DNA of 64,000 nucleotides from Hydractinia symbiolongicarpus. Its lineage: Eukaryota; Cnidaria; Hydrozoa; Anthoathecata; Hydractiniidae. The stretch spans positions 29,750,001-29,814,000 of the forward strand of contig NC_079882.1 in assembly GCF_029227915.1 (NCBI RefSeq). Direction: 5' to 3'. Under the pieces are notes generated by a model, which was not told the DNA's origin, searched no databases, and worked only from the letters and a program-made list of their open reading frames with translations. Position numbers and translations under genes: made by a program. Each line of letters begins with the position of its first letter. Position 1 is the stretch's first letter. Positions 47,401 to 60,106 of this stretch are shown here, one piece after another.

Positions 47401-48849
47401 TGAATATGGACACAAAGTTTCTCTTAAAAAAGTAGCATTACGAATTTTATTTGGTTCCAAATCAAAATTCCAGTTTCAAACTTTAATGGTTTTTCACATT
47501 TTCTTAAAATTTATTTGTTTGTTTTTTATAACTATAACCTAAGAACAGGTGATTTTTTACAAATTTTAGTTAATATTATGTTTAAAATAATGCTTTAACT
47601 ACCCCTAATTAACTGTAACTATGATTTTTATGTTTGTCTTAAATTTCATTTGTTTCATTGTTTATGCTAATGTTTGTGTGTGACCATTAAGATGGAAACT
47701 TATTCATTAAACTTTACTGCAATCATAATTTGATGTCATTTCATAATTTGATGTCAACACGGTTTGCATAAAATCTTTTGTGCACCTGCGTACCACTTTT
47801 ACCAGGAAAAAATATTGTTGAATTAAGACTTTTAAAAGAATTATCTAAAATATATGCCATTGCAACATTAAAGTACTTTGAGTGGGCGTTAACAACCATA
47901 TAGAGAAAACAATTTTAAATTCATGATGTATATGTATCTGTAAGATTTGATAACAACTTTCCCTTTAAAACAATTATACATAATGTCATTATTATTTTAA
48001 TCTGAAAAAAGAAGTTTGACTTTTAATATTACATTATATGCTGACTGGGCATAATTTTTATTGTAAGAATAATAGATGTAGTTATATATAAAAACATGTA
48101 AAACATGTGTTATACACCAGTAAAAGTTTTCTCCTAATGGTGGTAATTTCAGAGTAATGGTAAATTATTTTAAAAGCAAAGACTGCAGCTATAGTGTGAA
48201 AAAAGCTTGTCTAATGAAGTTTGCAGTTTAGATACCATGTCAATACAGTCTGCCTTTGAGTTAACAAAAAATACAACCGCATTGCAAAACGTTGCAGTTG
48301 TTTTCATCACAGAGTATAAATTATGGCTTCCAAATTCTGCCATGTTGGAAGTTTACATCCAGGACAAAGTGGAAAACAAGAGGAGAAAATTACATAATAA
48401 TACATTTTCATTTTTAAACTATTCAAGCTTAATCTTCTGGTGTTTCATTTTAGAATTATTGAAATGCTTACGTGCAAAGCTTATTATATTTTCTTTTCTA
48501 TTTATCGAAACTACACCAGACTTAAAATAACACAATTTAATTTTAAAACTAGAAAAACATGTCATGCTTAAATATTGCATTTGTTTAAAAAAAAACAGAA
48601 TTTGAACAGTGTCTTATTTATTTTAAAATTATCAAAATTTAGAAGGTCTGGAAATCTTGGTAACAAAATTTTGCTGTACATTAACTTTAACTACAAGCTG
48701 CATGCTGTTCTAAATTCAGAGGACTGCAATGTCATCCAATTGTTATATAGTTTTTTGACAAACTATATAAATTAAAACTTATTCTTTTATTAATATAGTT
48801 TAAAAAGGATACGGAACAACACCTATAAATAATGTAATTACTAGCAGAC
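47401..48849. other. Upstream region of the Src-type kinase gene
   Basis: AT-rich; a 107-codon frame at 48207-48530 has no family resemblance. The kinase promoter and 5' UTR should lie toward the right end, but no specific element is recognisable. Confidence 0.4.
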
Positions 48850-51800
48850 ATGGGGAATTGTTATCGTAAATTTAGAAAGACACCTGAAAAACCAAGAGAA
48901 ACAAGAGAAACTGACAACAAAACTGAAAATAGATATATTCCTCAGCCGGTTCCACTAGAACGACCACCAATACCTCGTCCTGACGCGCCAACTATTCCAG
49001 CACCACCAACTCCACCATTTCCAGATAATAATGCAAAGGTAGTTGTTGCATTGTATGGTTATGATGCTCGAACCGATGACGACTTGACATTTGTTAAAGG
49101 TATATTACATAAATTATATTTAATGCTGTGATAAACAAACAAATACAGGATGGTGCAAAAAGTTGTTTACAAACTGACTTTTTACTGTATTTTAAAAGAT
49201 ATTGTTTTTTTTGTCAACCAGATGTTATTTCCTAGACTGATATTTTTTCTGATTATTATAAAAATATACGTGTACATGAGTTTAAATTTTGTGTAGCTTT
49301 TTTTCACGCATTTCATTTCATTTAATTGTTGCACACTTCTTGCAAGTAATTATGAAAAAAGATTCGTTATAAGCACACCATTGTTTATAAAACTTTACCT
49401 TTTCATTTCATATAAAGGGAAAGTTTTTATGGCTGTTTGTCACCTAAAAGCTTTAACAACCTTACAAGATTTTATATCTCCTTACTCGTTACCAGTTTTT
49501 GCCCAATCTAATATTTGCATACTGTCTGTAAAGAAGTATTGTCTTTCTAATTTCTAAAACAACGTTTAATTATAGTTGTAGTAAGAAATGTTGAAGCCAT
49601 GTAAGTATTTATTCTAGACATCTTTTGCTAACAAGCATTTTCACATGTTTCAGGTGACCTGTTAGAGATCAGAGAAGAAAATGGTGACTGGTGGTTTGCT
49701 CGTTCAAGAAAAAATGGGCAGAAAGGTTACATTCCTTGTAACTATATTGCTGCAGTCAAATCATTAGAAGCTGAACCGTGAGTGCTTGATTAAAAAAACA
49801 ACTTAATCATGCTTATTTACTATTGGTATTATGTAAGGTTTAAACTGCTGTTTCTTATAAATCCTATTGAATCTTGCTGATAATTTGATTTCTTAATTTT
49901 TTTTTGATAAAAGAATTGTATATTTACTGTGCATGACATGGTTGCAAACCTCGCATAATAAAAGGGATTCCTGTATTTTAATTTTGTAAAAAATTGTCAT
50001 GAAGTTAATTTTTTAAACACCTTTTATTTTTCATTCTTATTGTTAGTTCTTTATTTAAATATTTGAAATCTGGAAGTTTCACAAGAGTGTTAGCCAAGCA
50101 TTGTGCTAAAAATGTTCACAGAACAGTGCTGCAAAAGACAGGCTGTCAATGTGTCTTCTGCCATTGATCATCTTATAGTGTTGTTGCAGTGGTGTGTGTC
50201 TCTGCACATTGGTTTGATAGTTTGCCACGTTTTACGTGGACCACTTGTTTTTCAACTTAAAATACTGCTGTTCTTTTATGTAGGTGGTACTTTGGTGATA
50301 TCAAGCGACAAGAGGGTGTTCGTTACCTGGAACAACCCGGAAACAAACATGGTGCTTTTTTAATCCGCAAAAGTGAAAATCGTCCCAATCAGAGTGGCCA
50401 ATTATACGCATTGTCAGCCTTAGATGGTGATATTGTGAGACATTACCGCATAAAAACCACGGACGAAGGAAAGTTTTTCATTTCCAGAAGGCAAGAATTT
50501 AGTACGTTGAATGAGCTGGTGGAATATTATAGTAATGTGTCTGACGGTTTGATGGTTTTGAGAGAGCCATGTATAAAAGTGAGTATCATTCACTCACTCA
50601 TCATGTATTCACCCATTCACTACTCAGGCTATTATTTTTTGAAATTCAATTATTTCGCATTTCTTGAAACATTGATTATTCTTAGGAAAAGGCGCCGATT
50701 TATGATCTTTCGCACAAAGACAAGTGGGAAATTGAACGTTCTTCATTGAGGTTTACTAGTCGCTTGGGTGCTGGAATGTTTGGTGAAGTATCTAAGGGAA
50801 TATGGAATAATACCACTGGAGTTGCTATAAAGTCTTTAAAAGAAGGTTCAATGGACAAAGAGCAGTTTTTGCAAGAGGCTAGCATAATGAAGAAATTGAG
50901 ACACCCCAAACTCATTCAACTTTACGCGGTTGTAACGGTAGACGAACCCATTTTGATAGTGACTGAACTAATGACGAATGGATCCCTGCTCGATTACTTT
51001 CGACATGGCGACGGACCAAGTCTTAAATTTTCCGAGCTTGTAGACATATGCGCGCAAGTTGCACAAGGAATGGCGTTCTTGGAATCTAGAAATTTTATCC
51101 ATCGTGATTTGGCTGCCAGAAATATTTTAGTTGGAGAAAATAAAATAGTGAAAATCGCTGATTTTGGTAAAATTATTTTTACGTTTTCTGTAGAAAATTG
51201 GATTCTAACTTTACATAACGATGGAGATCTTGTCAGCCGGTTTAGCAGTGCAATTTGTGCATCGAAATAAACTTGAGTTAAATCTCTGTGCTTTAATTAG
51301 TTTAACTAACTGTTTTTACATTTCAGGATTGTCTCGATGTATAGTCGACGGAGATTACGATGCTCAACAAGGCACACGTTTTCCAATCAAATGGACTGCA
51401 CCTGAATCGTGTCAATATAATAGATTCACGACGAAGTCGGATGTGTGGTCATTCGGTATTTTTATGTACGAAGTAATCACGTATGGCAAAACTCCATACG
51501 CTGCCATGAGCAACGCCGAGGTAAACTTATTTCTTTTCTGTTTTATTTTGTTATTTTGCGAATTTCACCAAAGATTTTAAGCGCGCAAAAAGTTATTTTG
51601 CGAATTTCACCAAAGATTTCGAGTGCGCAAATTTTATTCTGCGAATTTCACCATAGATTTCGAGTGCGCAAATTTTATTCTGCGGATTTCACCATAGATT
51701 TCGAGTGCGCAAATTTTATTCTGCGGATTTCACCATAGATTTCGAGTGCGCAAATTTTATTCTGCGGATTTCACCATAGATTTCGAGTGCGCAAATTTTA

Positions 51801-52334
51801 TTCTGCGAATTTCACCATAGATTTCGAGTGCGCAAATTTTATTCTGCGGATTTCACCATAGGTTTCGAGTGCGCAAATTTTATTCTGCGGATTTCACCAT
51901 AGATTTCGAGTGCGCAAATTTTATTCTGCGAATTTCACCATAGATTTCGAGTGCGCAAATTTTATTCTGCGAATTTCACCATAGATTTCGAGTGCGCAAA
52001 TTTTATTCTGCGGATTTTACCATAGATTTCGGGTGCGCAAATTTTATTCTGCGGATTTTACCATAGATTTCGAGTGCGCAAATTTTATTCTGCGGATTTT
52101 GTGTTTGAACCTATTGCTTATTCAATTCTGCGAAAAAATTTTTCTGTCTAGACTCTGCGTGCGTTGGACCAAGGATACAGGTTACCTAAGCCAGATAATT
52201 GTCCAGATGAGTATTACCATGAGATGTTTAAGTGCTGGAAAAGCAATCCTGAAGAACGTCCCACCTTCGAGACCTTACAATGGACGTTGGAAGATTTCTT
52301 TCAAGACAAAAGACAATATCAAGACGAACTTTAG
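48850..52334 (+). CDS. Src-family tyrosine kinase, Frk/Brk-like
   Basis: Six exons, 48850-49099, 49654-49777, 50284-50578, 50686-51166, 51327-51520 and 52152-52334, join in phase to 508 aa. The start MGNCYRKF has Gly2 for myristoylation and Cys4 for palmitoylation, so membrane attachment is likely. A Pro-rich unique region is followed by SH3 ([23 protein letters not shown]; about 63-118), SH2 (WYFGDIKR at 126; FLIRKSE with binding Arg153) and kinase domains (GAGMFG near 251, VAIK Lys272, gatekeeper Thr316, HRDLAARN with Asp364, DFG 382-384). The activation-loop Tyr394 and a C-terminal Tyr504 (RQYQDEL) are present, so both autophosphorylation and Csk-type control are possible. HRDLAARN rather than HRDLRAAN and [16 protein letters not shown] resemble Frk/Brk/Srms more than Src/Fyn. 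Confidence 0.93.
51546..52100 (+). repeat. 41-bp minisatellite in kinase intron 5
   Basis: About 13 head-to-tail units of 41 bp, each with TTCTGCGAATTTCACCATAG (or GCGGATTT) and TTTCGAGTGCGCAAATTTTA. Units near the left edge are more diverged (CACCAAAGATTT). The motif content resembles the TTTCGCGAA repeat family. Confidence 0.97.
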
Positions 52335-52607
52335 ATACAAAACTTTCCAAAGTTCACGCATACGGCGATTAATATTTTTAAAGCATTTTTCATAGTTTTG
52401 TGTGTTACACATTAAACGAATCATTTTTAAAACGACGACCAAATTTTTTGGCAGAATTTTTAAAAGCATTGAGGCATGCGTTATCTGTTTTTGTTCCAGA
52501 GTTTTCTCTTTCCATCAAACGTTTTTATCAAAAATACGTAAACAAACCAAGAAACAGACCGGGTAACACGATTTTTTATAAAACAAATCTTTGGTCTTCA
52601 ATATATA

Positions 52608-52613
52608 AATAAA
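52608..52613 (+). promoter_or_regulatory. Candidate poly(A) signal of the kinase gene
   Basis: AATAAA about 275 bases after the stop codon. Other AATAAA-like motifs follow, for example near 53609, so the choice is uncertain. Confidence 0.4.
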
Positions 52614-55559
52614 GAATTATAGAGATTAATTGCATTTTCCACAATTTGATAGTGGGTAGCGCTTAATAATTAGAGAGTTTATTTCGTGTACTGCATTTTT
52701 CTACGTTCATATCATAGGGCAACTTTAGAGACACAATTTCAACAATGCTTTACCTTTATTGAAACTTATCTGTTAGAAGATTTCTGTAATTGATTTTCAA
52801 GGAAGGTCGTTTCTATTTGCAGTTAGGTTAGATCATGTAGAATCAAGTATTTGTGAGTACTTGAAAAAAAGGGGGATAAATCAAACTGGTGAATATCATT
52901 GTTGGGCGAATCAACTCAACTTATACTGCACATGTGTGGACGTTCATTTTGTTGCGTCCGTCCAGAAGTGATGAACTTTTGTTTTTTTGTTTCTATTTTC
53001 CCTTCATGAATATCTTGTATCAAACCAACTCGAAAGAAAAGCTTTTTTGGTATTTGTTGGCAAAACTTTAAAAAAAAGAAGCTCGTTCTTACTTCAAAAC
53101 TAAACTCGCACTTCGCCAAATATTTACATAAAATTTTGAACACAAGAAGGCCAAAACAATAGTGGTGAAAATGTTATTGTTCTGTAAGTAAGTTCTTTTA
53201 ACAGTAAAGTACGCATGCGCTTATGTTTGTACAAACCAAGCTTTCTAAAAATTTCCTATCGTAGATTTTTATCTTTTTTAGAATGTTCATGCTTTTGTAA
53301 TTTTAATTTATATATAATACATAGTTTCTTTCTTTTAGTCATATACATGTTCTGCTTTAGCGTTTAACAAATTTTTCGTTCTTCACTCCAAAAGAGAAAT
53401 CACAACTACCAACATGTATTAGTATTAAGAACTTACACTTTCAAGCTAACAAAATGAGAGTGATCTTGTGGAGGATTGCTGTTATAGTCTTGAAAATTTG
53501 CATTTATTATTATTATTATTATTATAAAATGTTATATTTTTGTGTATGTGTGTTTTTCTGAGATAATTTTATAAGATTTGGTATGTATATAATTGTAACT
53601 CGATTTTCAATAAAAGTTGATCACAAATATTGTTCTGTATATAGGCGTGTTTTATAAATAGTACTTTTTTGGTGCATATGTTGGCGTACCTCAGGATGCG
53701 GAAGATTTTTCATGGGTAACTTATGTCTTAGTATCGGATTTTCGAACAAAACGGACAGTAGCTAAAAAAAAAATTACTACATCAAAAAGCTTGTCCAATA
53801 TTTTTTGTAACTTTATCGTCCAACCTAAGAAAATTTGTAAAATCATAGTCGTAAGAGAGTCTGGATACCTGGGCCGTTTTACCGTGCAATGATGAAATTA
53901 TAGGGGTGGTCGTAGCAAATGAGGACGTCTTTTACTTATTGCGATGATTTTGATGTAGCAATCGAAGACAATTTTTTGAAGGGAAATAGGAATTATTTGT
54001 TCCCGCAGAATGTTGTTGATGAGGTTTTTCCATAGAATAGGCTTACAATTGTGATTAATGAGAAAAAATGACATTGGGAGGTTTAATAAGACATAACTGA
54101 TGACTATGGTAGAGTTGAGCAAATAAGTCAAAAATTAGAAGGCCAACACGAACTAAATATTTTAATTTTCGCCTCGGCGAACAAAATTTCCCTCTTCACA
54201 GATGGTATAATGGTGGCTGATTTGCACTTTGTTGCCGGAAGCCAATTTCCTCTAGCAGCCAATCAAAACTTTCGGCAAAAATGTCAAATATGCATAAGCG
54301 CCCCTGTGTCAGCGTATTCAATTAAAATAGGCTAAGTCACGAAGTAACCAGTAACTTTAGATTATACCAAAAGTTATTGCTGAAATGGCCAACCTTGTAC
54401 TCAGGACTCTTTGTCATCATTTAATTTACTTGCCTTTGTTACACATTTTAACGTCCTGGGAACAGATTATTATGTATTGTTTATTCGATCAACAGTGAAA
54501 ACAGAGGTGGTTAATTCCACCCTTTTTTAACACCTTCCTTAGAAGCGGCGTACTCAAAAAGTATAGAAAATTAATCCAAAAGGATGTCGAATATTTTGTA
54601 TGACTTTTATATAAAAGAAGTCCAATAGCGTTTTTCTTAATACAGCGTCGCACTTCAAAGAGTGTGGCATTAAGGGGAATGACGTCATTATTTTTCAATT
54701 CTTTTACAAGGCTTCTCGTTTTCATAATAAGACTAAAAAAAGGTTAGAAACTAAGTTGCTATTTTTCTTATATGTCCTAGTTTCGTTTCTTTCAAGCCTA
54801 CACAAGTGTAATAACAGAAATAGATGTATGCAAACTTGTCCCCAGGGCTTTTCTATGCCTATGATATTCCTACACAGCGTCGTACCGTTAGAATTCATAG
54901 GCGTAGAAGAGCCCTAGGGACGAGGTTAAGATGTACGTACTTAACAAAAGAACGTCAAAATATTTTTTGTTGCTTCTCTTAAGAATTATTTGTCTACGGT
55001 TCCACGCACAGCAGATTTGTGTGGGAGTTTTTTTTGACGAAGAAATGTCTCCGCTGTTAACAAACTAATCAGACATTCAAAAAGAACATTCATCCTGAGG
55101 AATCTTTATCGAAGTTGTTCATGTAATAAAAAACAAAAAAGTACAAGAGGAGGAGTATCTGTTTATTTCTGTACGTTAATAAAGAGGTTAATACGTTACT
55201 AACGTTAGGAGGAGCGCTATGTAGTTTCTTCTGTTAGTAAACTTACAAATTTCCTCTCAAAGCACCAAACCGAAGGAATAGTAAATAAAAAAAATACAAC
55301 AACAACTAAAAACAACAAGTAACAACAACAAACAACAAACCAAAAAAACAACAACAACAATTTTATTTACAATGTTATTTCTTGTTAGCATATTATTATT
55401 TGTTCGATATTTCCGATCACGTATAAAAACACCGTATGGAATTTTTTAATTGATAAAAACATGGAAAATGATTTGAAAAAAGACCATATTTAACAAAACG
55501 CGAATGCTACACCGAACTTTCAATGAGTTAAATAGCCACCATATTTATTTATGGTATTT
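52614..55559. other. Intergenic DNA between the kinase and the first receptor gene
   Basis: No gene is supported. It holds a (TTA)n run at about 53501-53525, a dispersed repeat fragment with GCCCTAGGGACGAGGTTAAG near 54911, and an (AAC)n low-complexity tract at about 55285-55362. Minus-strand frames of 77-78 codons at 53898-54131 and 54489-54725 show no family motif. Confidence 0.5.
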
Positions 55560-58500
55560 TTACCGGACACCATCTTGAACATTTAATTGATGACCGTATC
55601 CTTTTAACAACATAATAGCTGAAACGAAAATAAAACTTAATCCAAACATAACTAAACACATCCGATCAACTGTGTGGGCCAAGCATCTCCAAAAATCTTT
55701 GTGATATTTTTGATTCACTTCGTGAGTGGAGCGGTCTATAACATCATTCATGTTGGAAATAACTTTGCCAAGCTCATTGAAAATACCACTATACTCCGTC
55801 CTTTTGTCTTCAAGCAACTCTTTCTGTTCTTGTATCTCATGCAGGTTTTGTCGGTTTGCACGTTGTATTCGAGCTATCATCACATTTTCTGAACAAGGTG
55901 CATTCTTATCAGAGTACACTGATGTTCCACGATTACATTTACTCCTCAGGTTAGATTTCCCAATTTTTAGACCACCACAAAATCCAACCCATGGCCCGAT
56001 ATAAACAAAAGCTAGACGTTTTAGCCACCTTGGTACAGGTGTGTGAGAATTTAGATTAAGGGAAACCAAATTCAAGGCTAATGCTGCCGAAATCATCACC
56101 ATACAGGTAATTAAGAATTTTGTTATCAAAGGTGATACATCAGAATTAACTGGAATACTGTCAGCAACCATTAAGCAAAGAAAGCTAAGAGAAAGAAAGG
56201 ACTCGATTGCTAGACTGATTCTTTCTCCAACAGTGGGTGGTGACGTAAATGTCAAGATGGCAAAGAAGGTGATAACCATGCTTGGGATGATAACATTGAA
56301 AAGGAAAAATCCTGGCTGTCGTCGCAAATGAATGGTGAAGATAATATTTGGATATGGTGTCGTTGGACAGCAACTAGAAAAATTCATCCTTAAAATGATT
56401 AATCTATTTAATTCTGAGTTATTGTTAAAAACGAAAAATAATTCTATGTCGAGTGGAGAAGTTTAAGATCTTAGTAAAAATATATTGTAAATATATCTCT
56501 GATATCTGTGAAACAAAGAATTAGTTTTTAAGGGAATTATAACCGTTTCCCTCTTCTAGACACTAAGTTCATAACTTTCTGATTTCGCCACACAAACAAA
56601 GATAAGAATATGAATTATCAAACCTCTTTTCAAGGACTATTTGCTTCTCAAAGGCGCTGCGCTTTCAAATAATTATAGCAATTCATAGTAAAAGGAGCTG
56701 GGGTCTAGCTTTTAAATAATCCACACAATATGGTTACCTGTATGTTATAATTTTTCTTGTTGCTGTTGCAGATAGCAGATTAAACTCTGCACTTTCCAGA
56801 TAGAAAGCTAAATCAGCTTCTTCCCGGTCACGGAATATATTCAATTCATGTCCCGCAAAAGACCAACTACCGAAATGTAAATCACAACGTTGCTCGTCGA
56901 ATGGGAAGTTGGTTATGTCAATATTGCAACCTGTTCGTATAATGCTTGGCGAGTACCTAAATACACGAAGTATCTGTGTGAAGTATGTTAATGTAAAAGA
57001 AAATTGAGTTACCGTTCTTTCTTTCTAGGAAGGGATTTTGAAATCTTCAAGAAATCTTGGAATTAAACTGTTTCCAATCCCTTAATGTCTGCTAGGTATA
57101 AAACAGTAATTTTTTCTTTCTCTAAAGCGAGTCATTTACATTCACTTTATTCCTCCTTCTAGCTAACACTCTTCTCTGACATGTAAAAATACGGTGGACT
57201 GCCCCGCCGTCCACAACCTACATGGATACATTAAAGTTTGAGAATATGCTTGTCTTACCATGTATTTAAGCCATCATATCTAAGAGCTACCTTAGTCTTG
57301 AATTGATACATTGTACCTGCACCCAAACCACTTTTTGCGCTATGAGAAAAATAACCACCAAATAATTTTCCTAAGCATGGACGGACATACATACTCATGA
57401 AAAAGGTTATTGAAAATAAATAATAAAGAATTGTTTTATCCCTGCCAATAAGGACCCTTATATCTTTGCTCTAGTAGAAAATAATTAATTATCAAATCGA
57501 ACAATAGTTTCTGTCAATTTTGAGAAATTTTGTAGAAACCTCAGTACTAAGTTGTCAGCGTTCAAATACAGTGGTGAAAGTACTCGTTCAACAATAAATC
57601 TTAATTTAGCGCCGTTTAACAATTACATTTTCCAATTATATTTACTAGCCGAAAAAACTCTTCATTTAGTAATTATATGCATGAAAAAATTTAATTTATT
57701 ACACAGAATGAAAAGAATAAAAATATAATTAACATTGACAAAATGCTACAAAGGAAATGCATCCTCGACTCCAGGGTTTGTTGGTTGATGTTCGAGACGC
57801 TCACGCTGACTTGACGGCCTCAAGATCAAAAAGGCAAAAAGCTCTGGGGACGAAGTTGATAAAACTTACTTGTTATAGAGAACAATATCGGGCAACCATA
57901 TCTTCTTTGGATCAACATTAATTAAAGTAATATTGTTAAACTCCTGTGGTTTCCATGTCAAGTGATAATTGTACCATTTCTATGACGTGACATAAAAAAG
58001 TAGTTACTTGGCGTGCAAATTATGTGTCAGTGCATACTTTGAATTTGAACACTGTCTTACTGGCCATTCACGCTTGTTTCGAAATTACTGGAAAAAATAA
58101 TTTACAAATATTAAGGGTTTTATTGTAGAAGAACTACTTTTTTCATCACAAACATACTGCCTGGCAGGAGCGGGTTTCGATCCGCGGTCCCCAGAACTGG
58201 GGACCGCAGACGAACCCACCAAACTACGTGCGGCAATATGTTAGTGATAAACTGAGATAGTTTATCCGGATGGTGTGTAGACATAGGTGAATATGTTTCT
58301 CGCTGTTAATGTTTTTCGCTGTCACAAGGTACCGAGGAAATGATTTGCAAAAGAAGACGAATTCACACTTATTATTTTCAATTCTTTAAGAGGTTTAAGG
58401 AATCCCCAGCCCAATGTCAGAAGACGAAATTAAAGGTCTGGAATTAAGAATGATAATAAGCCTCCTTTGATTATATAGCCGGCTCGAAATTCATTTTAAA

Positions 58501-60106
58501 TCAATTCAACATAAGAAACAAAAACGTAATATTCGTACCTGTCGTATCCACACATTGCTGATTAAAGTTTGTTCACGATCGTCCTAAACGAGTAATACGT
58601 CTCATGTTTCTCTGTTTGGTGATGATGGCAGAAATATGGGTGGTGGTAGGGGCGTTAGTTTTGGCAGGACAAATATTCCAGTAAAATTTTTTTGCAACCA
58701 TAATTTTTAGTAAAAATTTTGTAATGGTCCGACCTTAATTACGATGTAAAAGCTGGATAAACTTCCCTAAAGAAGCTGTAGAAATAGCATGAATAAGAAA
58801 GGTGGACATACCAGTCGAACTAATTGAACATAAGCTAATCCAAACGTCATATTTACTGGTTGAGATTTACGAGTTGGTATGGCTTGTTTGCTGTAATCTT
58901 GAAATAAAAACTCCAGCAAATCATATTCTGCATCAGTAGCACAGCACACTAAAATTTAATGAAAATAAATTTCTTATTGACTCGAGCAGGTGATCGGTCT
59001 TTTCCTGGGATAGTTTCTCAGCATAATTTTTGAATTATTTTGATTTAGTGAATCTGCAAAGCATTATGGTTAGGTTTTTTCCAGGTTAGTTAATTTTTAA
59101 ATTCTGTACGACGTAATTTTTTTAAAAAAATATTTAATTTTTGCATTGGACCTATTTACAAACGTCAATTTTTAAGGTCAATGTAAAACTTTTGGCGGCG
59201 CATACGTGGTATAAAAGTTGTATTTTTTTAGGCCAAATCTTTATCTATTAACCCACCTAAAAATAATATTTATACAAAGATTTAAGATTGTTGGTGAAGA
59301 ACAAAATTAAATCTGTTTTTCTCCTTGGTTCAAGCTTTTCATAGTCAACCGCTTCGCTCAAATATTTTAGCGCTTGTATCCTGTTGATGTTATCATTGAA
59401 TAGCTACTTATCAATTTTAATCGGAGCAGAATAAGACCAGTAATTGCGTTGCAGTCTACAAAATACATATTCGCCATTATCTTAATAAAAACTAAATTGA
59501 ACAGTTTGCACCCTGCTTTTAGCCTTCGTTCTCGCACACATACACCATCTTTGTTGCCCTGTCTATCTGAAGCACTGGCACTAGTTTTAATTTTTTAACT
59601 AATGGCTGATAACAACAGCTCCATTCGATTTTCTTCTCATATGATTTTCTTTTTTTTCTTATGATTATTATTATTCTGAATATTTATACAGGTCCTGTGT
59701 TAGGAATGTATACATTAAGTGTACACCGGCATTGCCTACCCATTTTCCCACAAATGGCATGGGTTGACCCGTAGCTGTGGCTAAGGTACTTGCTAAGCAT
59801 GTCCGCAGTGTGGACCGAAACCACAAGACCACGCGCCATTCATTCCTTCACTTATGATTATGCTTTTTTAAAAGTGGCTCTGGAATTGAGGATGATGCTT
59901 TGAGTTTTTGCAACGGTCCTGTTAATTTAAATTTTGACTGGATTTAAGTGTTGCGTTTGATCATAACACTTAGTCGATATAAAAAAAATCATAAAAGAAA
60001 AATAATAATAGAAAAAAAAGAATGAAGAAAAAAATTACGTACCAAGGTCACACAGAATTATTGCCTCATAAGTAACCAATAAAAACACAGGATTTATGAA
60101 TTTCAT
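55560..60106 (-). CDS. Nicotinic acetylcholine receptor alpha-type subunit
   Basis: Seven exons on the minus strand: 60106-60043, 58948-58812, 58583-58539, 57979-57870, 57339-57259, 56956-56738 and 56388-55560; phases agree and give 494 aa. A hydrophobic signal peptide (MKFINPVFLLVTYEAIILC) comes first. The 45- and 110-nt exons are the classic nAChR ones. Loop A is WLPDIVLYNN; the Cys loop is C156-C170 (CNIDITNFPFDEQRC); GSWSF is the loop B region; loop C has vicinal C225-C226, the alpha signature. M1 begins GFFLFNVIIP, M2 follows VGERISLAIESFLSLSFL with GER at its cytoplasmic end, as in cation channels. M3, a cytoplasmic loop with charged helix, and a final M4 (MFGLSFIFVSAIMLL) follow. It forms pentameric ligand-gated channels at the cell surface. 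At loop C the usual Tyr two before the CC is Ser. Confidence 0.93.
57770..57860. repeat. Dispersed GGGGACGAAGTTG-type repeat fragment
   Basis: CTCTGGGGACGAAGTTGAT at its right end matches fragments at 42210, 54911, 61130 and 63383. Located in the intron between 57339 and 57870 of the receptor gene. Confidence 0.5.
58160..58236 (-). other. tRNA-like sequence with a strong hairpin
   Basis: On the minus strand, GTAGTTTGGTGGGTTCGTC resembles a D arm/A box and GATCGAAACCCGC a T arm/B box, but between them is an 11-bp stem with a 2-base loop (58184-58207) in place of a normal anticodon arm. It is GC-rich in AT-rich surroundings. Best read as a tRNA pseudogene or the head of a SINE rather than a working tRNA. 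Confidence 0.4.
59693..59845 (-). mobile_element. SINE fragment sharing a core with the 19107 SINE
   Basis: AATGGCATGGGTTGACCCGT and the preceding TTTTCCCACA match the ACATGGCTTGGGTTAACCCG body of the 19107 and 16849 SINEs. The tRNA-like head differs (minus strand GGCGCGTGGTCTTGTGGTTT). This suggests SINE subfamilies with different heads on one core. Located in the first intron of the receptor gene. Confidence 0.55.

Noticed and set aside
50700-50915. Minus-strand open frames opposite the kinase exons
   Set aside because: They are shadows of the real kinase coding strand.
53898-54725. Two minus-strand frames of 77 and 78 codons
   Set aside because: No recognisable motif and no splice partners. 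They are likely chance frames in AT-rich DNA.
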